Assembly (NCBI RefSeq): GCF_001649575.2
Contig: NC_051434.1
Span: 11,192,761-11,256,760, forward strand
DNA length: 64,000 nucleotides
Direction: 5' to 3'
Origin: Kryptolebias marmoratus
Taxonomy: Eukaryota; Chordata; Actinopteri; Cyprinodontiformes; Rivulidae
The position numbers were made by a program, and so were the translations under genes. Numbering within the stretch: position 1 is the first letter of the stretch; every line of letters starts with the position of its first letter. Shown in pieces: positions 63,601 to 64,000 of this stretch. Below the pieces are notes generated by a model, which was given only the letters and a program-made list of their open reading frames with translations, was not told the origin of the DNA and ran no database searches.

Positions 63601-64000
63601 TACAATCAGAGGAATTCAACATATTGAGCGATTCGTGATGTAAATCTAAAAATACTTGCCAACTTTCGGAGGGTTTTGACTTGGTGCCTTGCTTGCAGAC
63701 AAGTACGGCTCTTTATGTGGGTCCTGGTGCTCGGAGCTGGCAGGTACGGTGGCGGGTGGGTGAGGAACAGAAGGATGAATCTTCTTATGGGCTTCAGTGT
63801 CTGCATTGTCTCCCACTGATTTCGTCCTGTGCGCCGTCTTAGCCAGAGCGTCAGGGTTTCCATGCTTGCCTGGTGTTTTCGCAGTAGCCGCAGGTGTCGC
63901 TTTAGTTTGAGGTGCAATCGAGGGTTTAGGCGTCGCTTCCGCACATCTGGGACGACTATCAACTTTAGACGAAGTTCTGCAGACAACTTGTGCTGCTTTA
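54673..64000 (-). CDS. Gene E: zinc-finger paralog of D, truncated by window edge
   Basis: Eighteen exons are visible and phase-consistent (1153 residues): 63660-64000 (continuing right), 63441-63568, 63223-63339, 61922-61979, 60888-61016, 60642-60704, 60401-60529, 60253-60324, 59344-59445, 59143-59238, 58767-59042, 58611-58685, 58381-58514, 58154-58288, 57741-57798, 57565-57633, 56545-56616, 54673-56081. Two cassettes are intact: fingers in 63441-63568 (YCLLCSDKL ... HLTNFDH) and 58381-58514 (YLCESCEEK ... HMVSFDH), each followed by 0-0 exons (KMKYPEW, RRKHPEFLQMFW) and 58-nt exons. The 63660 exon ends with a GC donor, as in D. The 469-codon last exon is Ser/Pro/Thr-rich, shares SGPLEHPLPA and SSQQSISTIIT with D, and ends in a Tyr/Gln-rich tail (LQQLQYYYLL). 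No break was found, so E looks functional. Its start and any extra N-terminal cassette lie outside the window. Confidence 0.78.
57440..57526 (+). mobile_element. Solo 3' tail of a LINE
   Basis: The sequence CGCAGTTAGAGAGGACATGG and following bases match the end of the LINE fragment at 34728-35245 almost base for base. Only the last ~70 bp are present, a typical 5'-truncated insertion, in a gene E intron. Confidence 0.6.
60018..60060 (-). repeat. SINE/LINE tail fragment
   Basis: The minus strand reads TTTAATTTCCCTCTGGGATC and on to a CAATGAAGTATTATTG end, the wording of a common fish retroposon tail. It lies in a gene E intron. Confidence 0.5.
61980..63222 (-). other. Intron of gene E between the 0-0 and 58-nt cassette exons
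   Basis: No extra exon is required, because flanking exons are both phase 0 here. Open frames inside are short and without family resemblance. The stretch also lacks a classified repeat. Confidence 0.55.

Noticed and set aside
63606..63986. 126-codon minus-strand frame
   Set aside because: It is a shadow. The homologous frame to gene D in the same stretch ends at a phase 1 GC donor and joins the next finger exon.
1..64000. CRISPR arrays, bacterial operons, integrated viral genes
   Set aside because: No spaced direct repeats, no ribosome-binding-site-led gene strings, and no retroviral or other viral gene set was seen; the reverse-transcriptase pieces are LINE type.

Overview
The window is eukaryotic nuclear DNA, almost certainly from a ray-finned fish. 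It is AT-rich and intron-rich, with canonical GT-AG splice sites. It carries fish-typical repeats: Rex3 LINE copies ending in GATG repeats, a tRNA-derived SINE, hAT-like MITEs and CA/TA microsatellites. All five protein genes I can build are on the minus strand. Gene models were made by hand from reading frames, splice consensus, intron phase and comparison between the paralogs inside the window; no database was searched.

Layout, left to right. Positions 1-8040 hold no gene I can recognise, apart from a possible first exon near 5246-5350. A CpG-rich promoter-like block lies at 8045-8330. Gene A (9881-23984, 13 coding exons, 726 aa) is a two-zinc-finger protein with a long charged Tyr/Gly/Arg-rich tail; one 5.6-kb intron holds a Rex3 element and MITEs. 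rprd1a (25370-30333, 7 coding exons, 294 aa) encodes the RNA polymerase II CTD-binding protein RPRD1A. Gene C (31645-36526, 734 aa), gene D (40415-46761, about 1120 aa, 5' end uncertain) and gene E (54673 to beyond the right edge) follow in the same orientation.

Genes A, C, D and E form one family of U1-like C2H2 zinc-finger proteins (pattern C-x2-C-x8..12-H-x5-H). In C, D and E a repeating exon cassette is visible: a zinc-finger exon of 122-143 nt (phase 1 to 0), an exon of 114-135 nt (0 to 0), an exon of 58 nt (0 to 1), then a variable set of phase 1-1 exons coding for disordered sequence. Each of C, D and E shows two cassettes, and D has a broken trace of a third. D and E are close paralogs, sharing even an unusual GC-AG intron at the same place. 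D looks partly decayed: a one-base frameshift cuts its C-terminus, its N-terminal zinc-finger exon is frameshifted, and the intron where the next cassette exon should lie is filled by LINE fragments.

How the genes work together is not known. Finger type and charged tails suggest RNA or nucleic-acid binding for the family. rprd1a lies between A and C and acts at the polymerase II CTD, but co-location is not evidence of a shared pathway.
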